In this document: one piece after another, positions 7,030 through 8,337 of the stretch | Layout of the letters: each line of letters opens with the position of its first letter | Position numbering within the stretch: position 1 is the first letter of the stretch | Source of the DNA: Desulfobacteraceae bacterium | GTDB lineage: Bacteria; Desulfobacterota; Desulfobacteria; Desulfobacterales; Desulfosarcinaceae | Assembly (NCBI GenBank): GCA_027025615.1 | Contig: JALVQM010000489.1 | Coordinates: 1-8,337, forward strand | Reading direction: 5' to 3' | DNA length: 8,337 nt | Notes under the pieces: model-generated | Databases searched by the model: none | Seen by the model: the letters and a program-made list of their open reading frames with translations, nothing else | Told to the model about the DNA's origin: nothing | Program-made: the position numbers and the translations under genes

Positions 7030-7971
7030 TCAAGCAGCCTGGAGACAATCTTTGCCTAATTGCAAAACAGCCTCTGTTACAGACCGTACATCCAGTCCGT
7101 TGTTTCTCTGTAATTCCTCACGTGGCCCGTATGCATATAAACTGCCATCTTTCAGGGCCAACCGCTTCAACGGCAGCCAGATTCCCAAGTCAGCCATAAT
7201 TTCTGCTATAAGACTTCCCAATCCGCCATTGTAACTGTGCTCTTCCAGGGTCAGGACCATTTCATGTCGGGCCAGAACTTCTCCAAGAAAGTCGGCATCA
7301 AGCGGTTTCAGACGGAAAATATCAATCACGGTCAAATCAATGGCTTTCTTCCTTAAATCTCTGGCCACTTTCAGTGCAGTATGGACCATGGATCCGGTTG
7401 TCACCAGGCATGCCTGGCGATTGTTGCCAAACATCCGGAAACCGTGATCCAGTTCAATTTGGGCCAATGGCCGTAATTCCGGATAACATCCCCTGTCCAG
7501 GCGGAAGTAAACCGGTCCCCGGCACTCAAAACACAAATTTGACAGTTCCTGCACCGAATTCCCATCGCTGGGACTGTATATTGTTATTTCGCTCATTGCC
7601 CGCATCACAGCCAGATCCTCTGTACTGTGGTGAGTAGGACCGTCGACCCCATAGGCATAACCAGGCCCTACGGCTGCAATAGTCACCGGAAGAGCCATTG
7701 CACAAAGGTCGAGCTTGATCTGTTCCAGACAGCGCAGGGTAATAAATGATGCTATACTGTAAACAATCACCCGCCTGCCTTCCTTGGCCATTCCTGCGGC
7801 AACGGAAATTGTGTTTTGCTCACTGATGCCTGTGTTGACAAACTGCTTTGCCAGATAGGTCCTGAAACGGTCCAGGCTGGGCGCACCATATTCGCAGGTC
7901 AAAAAAACAATCCGCTTATCTTCAACAGCCTTTTGGTAAACGGCAGTAATGAACCGATCACGCATGTCCAT
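7030..7971 (-). CDS. Transketolase-like C-terminal subunit (pyrimidine-binding and C-terminal domains)
   Basis: A 313-residue protein matching the second half of transketolase, which works with a separate N-terminal subunit to form a TPP enzyme moving a two-carbon ketol unit. VNTGISEQNTISVAAGMA (45-62) contains E51, the conserved Glu that activates TPP. YAYGVDGPTHHSTEDLAVMRAM (105-126) includes D110 and H114, matching the donor-contact Asp and His of transketolases, and YFRLDRG (155-161) carries a probable phosphate-contact Arg. The later region (about 184-308) is the typical C-terminal domain, with LVTTGSMVHTALKVA and LEEHSYNGGLGS. The His normally found eight residues before D110 is Gly102. 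The ATG at 7971 is preceded by AAGGAG at nine bases and overlaps the N-terminal subunit gene by 14 bases. An ATG at 8022 would add 17 polar residues that do not resemble the family. Its place in a glycan operon suggests a dedicated sugar-building role rather than the pentose phosphate pathway. Confidence 0.93.
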   Translation of the reverse strand: MDMRDRFITAVYQKAVEDKRIVFLTCEYGAPSLDRFRTYLAKQFVNTGISEQNTISVAAGMAKEGRRVIVYSIASFITLRCLEQIKLDLCAMALPVTIAAVGPGYAYGVDGPTHHSTEDLAVMRAMSEITIYSPSDGNSVQELSNLCFECRGPVYFRLDRGCYPELRPLAQIELDHGFRMFGNNRQACLVTTGSMVHTALKVARDLRKKAIDLTVIDIFRLKPLDADFLGEVLARHEMVLTLEEHSYNGGLGSLIAEIMADLGIWLPLKRLALKDGSLYAYGPREELQRNNGLDVRSVTEAVLQLGKDCLQAA

Positions 7972-8337
7972 GGAAGCACGCTCCTTCTGCCTGGAACTGC
8001 AATTGCCTGCGGGCCTCTTCAATCTGGTCTTTGCGCTTAAGCGGCTTTACGTGCCAGATGGGATCATTTTCCATAAAAGATATGCCCCGGCCTTTTACTG
8101 TATGGGCCAGTAATAGCTTTGGGCTGTCAATCCGGCTTGTCAGCAATTGTCCAAAACAGCGCCCTAATTGGTCCAGGTCGTGACCATCACATTGGACAAC
8201 ATGCCAGCCAAAGGCCACCCATTTGGCAGCCAAAGGCTCCAGCTTGGTGTAGTTTTCGGTATAATCTATGGAACCGATCCGATTGCGATCGATTATGGCC
8301 ACCAGATTGCTCAGCTGTTGGCGAGCGGCCAACATGG
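7958..8337 (-). CDS. Transketolase-like N-terminal (TPP-binding) subunit, 5' end outside window
   Basis: Only the last 125 or so residues of a subunit that is usually about 270 residues long are present. The frame is open to the right edge, and the Met at 8335 aligns with an internal residue of the family (xxMLAARQQLSNL), so it is probably not the start. LVAIIDRNRIGS contains the Asn that ends the TPP motif; its GDG half must lie beyond the window. LEPLAAKWVAFGWHVVQCDGHD and AHTVKGRGISFMENDPIWH are standard transketolase segments, the second containing the late His region. The sequence ends with a short tail, CFHGHA, and a TGA that overlaps the C-terminal subunit gene by 14 bases. Together the two genes encode a split transketolase-type TPP enzyme. 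Confidence 0.92.
   Translation of the reverse strand, partial: MLAARQQLSNLVAIIDRNRIGSIDYTENYTKLEPLAAKWVAFGWHVVQCDGHDLDQLGRCFGQLLTSRIDSPKLLLAHTVKGRGISFMENDPIWHVKPLKRKDQIEEARRQLQFQAEGACFHGHA
7981..7986 (-). promoter_or_regulatory. Shine-Dalgarno site deciding the start of the transketolase C-terminal subunit
   Basis: The minus strand reads AAGGAG, nine bases before the ATG at 7971 and inside the coding sequence of the N-terminal subunit. It supports the short start and coupled, balanced synthesis of the two subunits. Confidence 0.75.

Noticed and set aside
7025..7037. A small perfect hairpin (CTGCT-loop-AGCAG) at the end of the transketolase C-terminal gene as a possible terminator.
   Set aside because: The stem is only five pairs, no T-run follows on the minus strand, and the next gene begins within 40 bases with a strong ribosome-binding site.
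7994..8022. Longer start for the transketolase C-terminal subunit at 8022.
   Set aside because: The added residues do not match the family, and a strong ribosome-binding site sits just before the ATG at 7971.

Overview
All nine recognisable genes are on the minus strand and are read from right to left. They are tightly packed: the largest gap is 45 bases and several genes overlap. No promoter, terminator, RNA gene, mobile element or repeat array was found, so the window looks like the interior of one long operon cut at both ends. The content is that of a surface-glycan locus (O-antigen, capsule, S-layer or flagellin glycan): nucleotide-sugar enzymes come first in transcription order, then sugar methyltransferases, then glycosyltransferases. 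Base composition is moderate (about 50% GC by eye) and most genes have strong Shine-Dalgarno sites. This would suit an anaerobic member of the Bacillota or a Desulfobacterota-type bacterium, but the sequence does not fix the taxon.

Right third (6061-8337): the C-terminal part of a transketolase N-terminal (TPP-binding) subunit, then the complete transketolase C-terminal subunit, overlapping by 14 bases. An intact NAD-dependent epimerase/dehydratase of the extended SDR family follows.

Middle (4041-6052): a homologue of GDP-L-fucose synthase in which the residues used for both epimerisation and reduction are replaced, then an aldo/keto reductase with a complete catalytic tetrad.

Left half (1-4102): a TylF/MycF-type sugar O-methyltransferase, a second unrelated class I methyltransferase with a long N-terminal region, a family 2 glycosyltransferase with a helical C-terminal extension, and at the edge an incomplete two-domain protein. 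That last protein has a glycosyltransferase-like N-terminal half and a SAM-methyltransferase-like C-terminal half, and its 3' end lies outside the window.

Working model (inference): the split transketolase pair, the two SDR proteins and the aldo/keto reductase build an unusual, possibly carbon-branched or chain-extended, nucleotide sugar. The methyltransferases decorate it and the glycosyltransferases insert it into a glycan. The most notable observations are the catalytically altered fucose-synthase homologue and the dedicated TPP enzyme, whose usual sugar-phosphate-binding histidine is missing.
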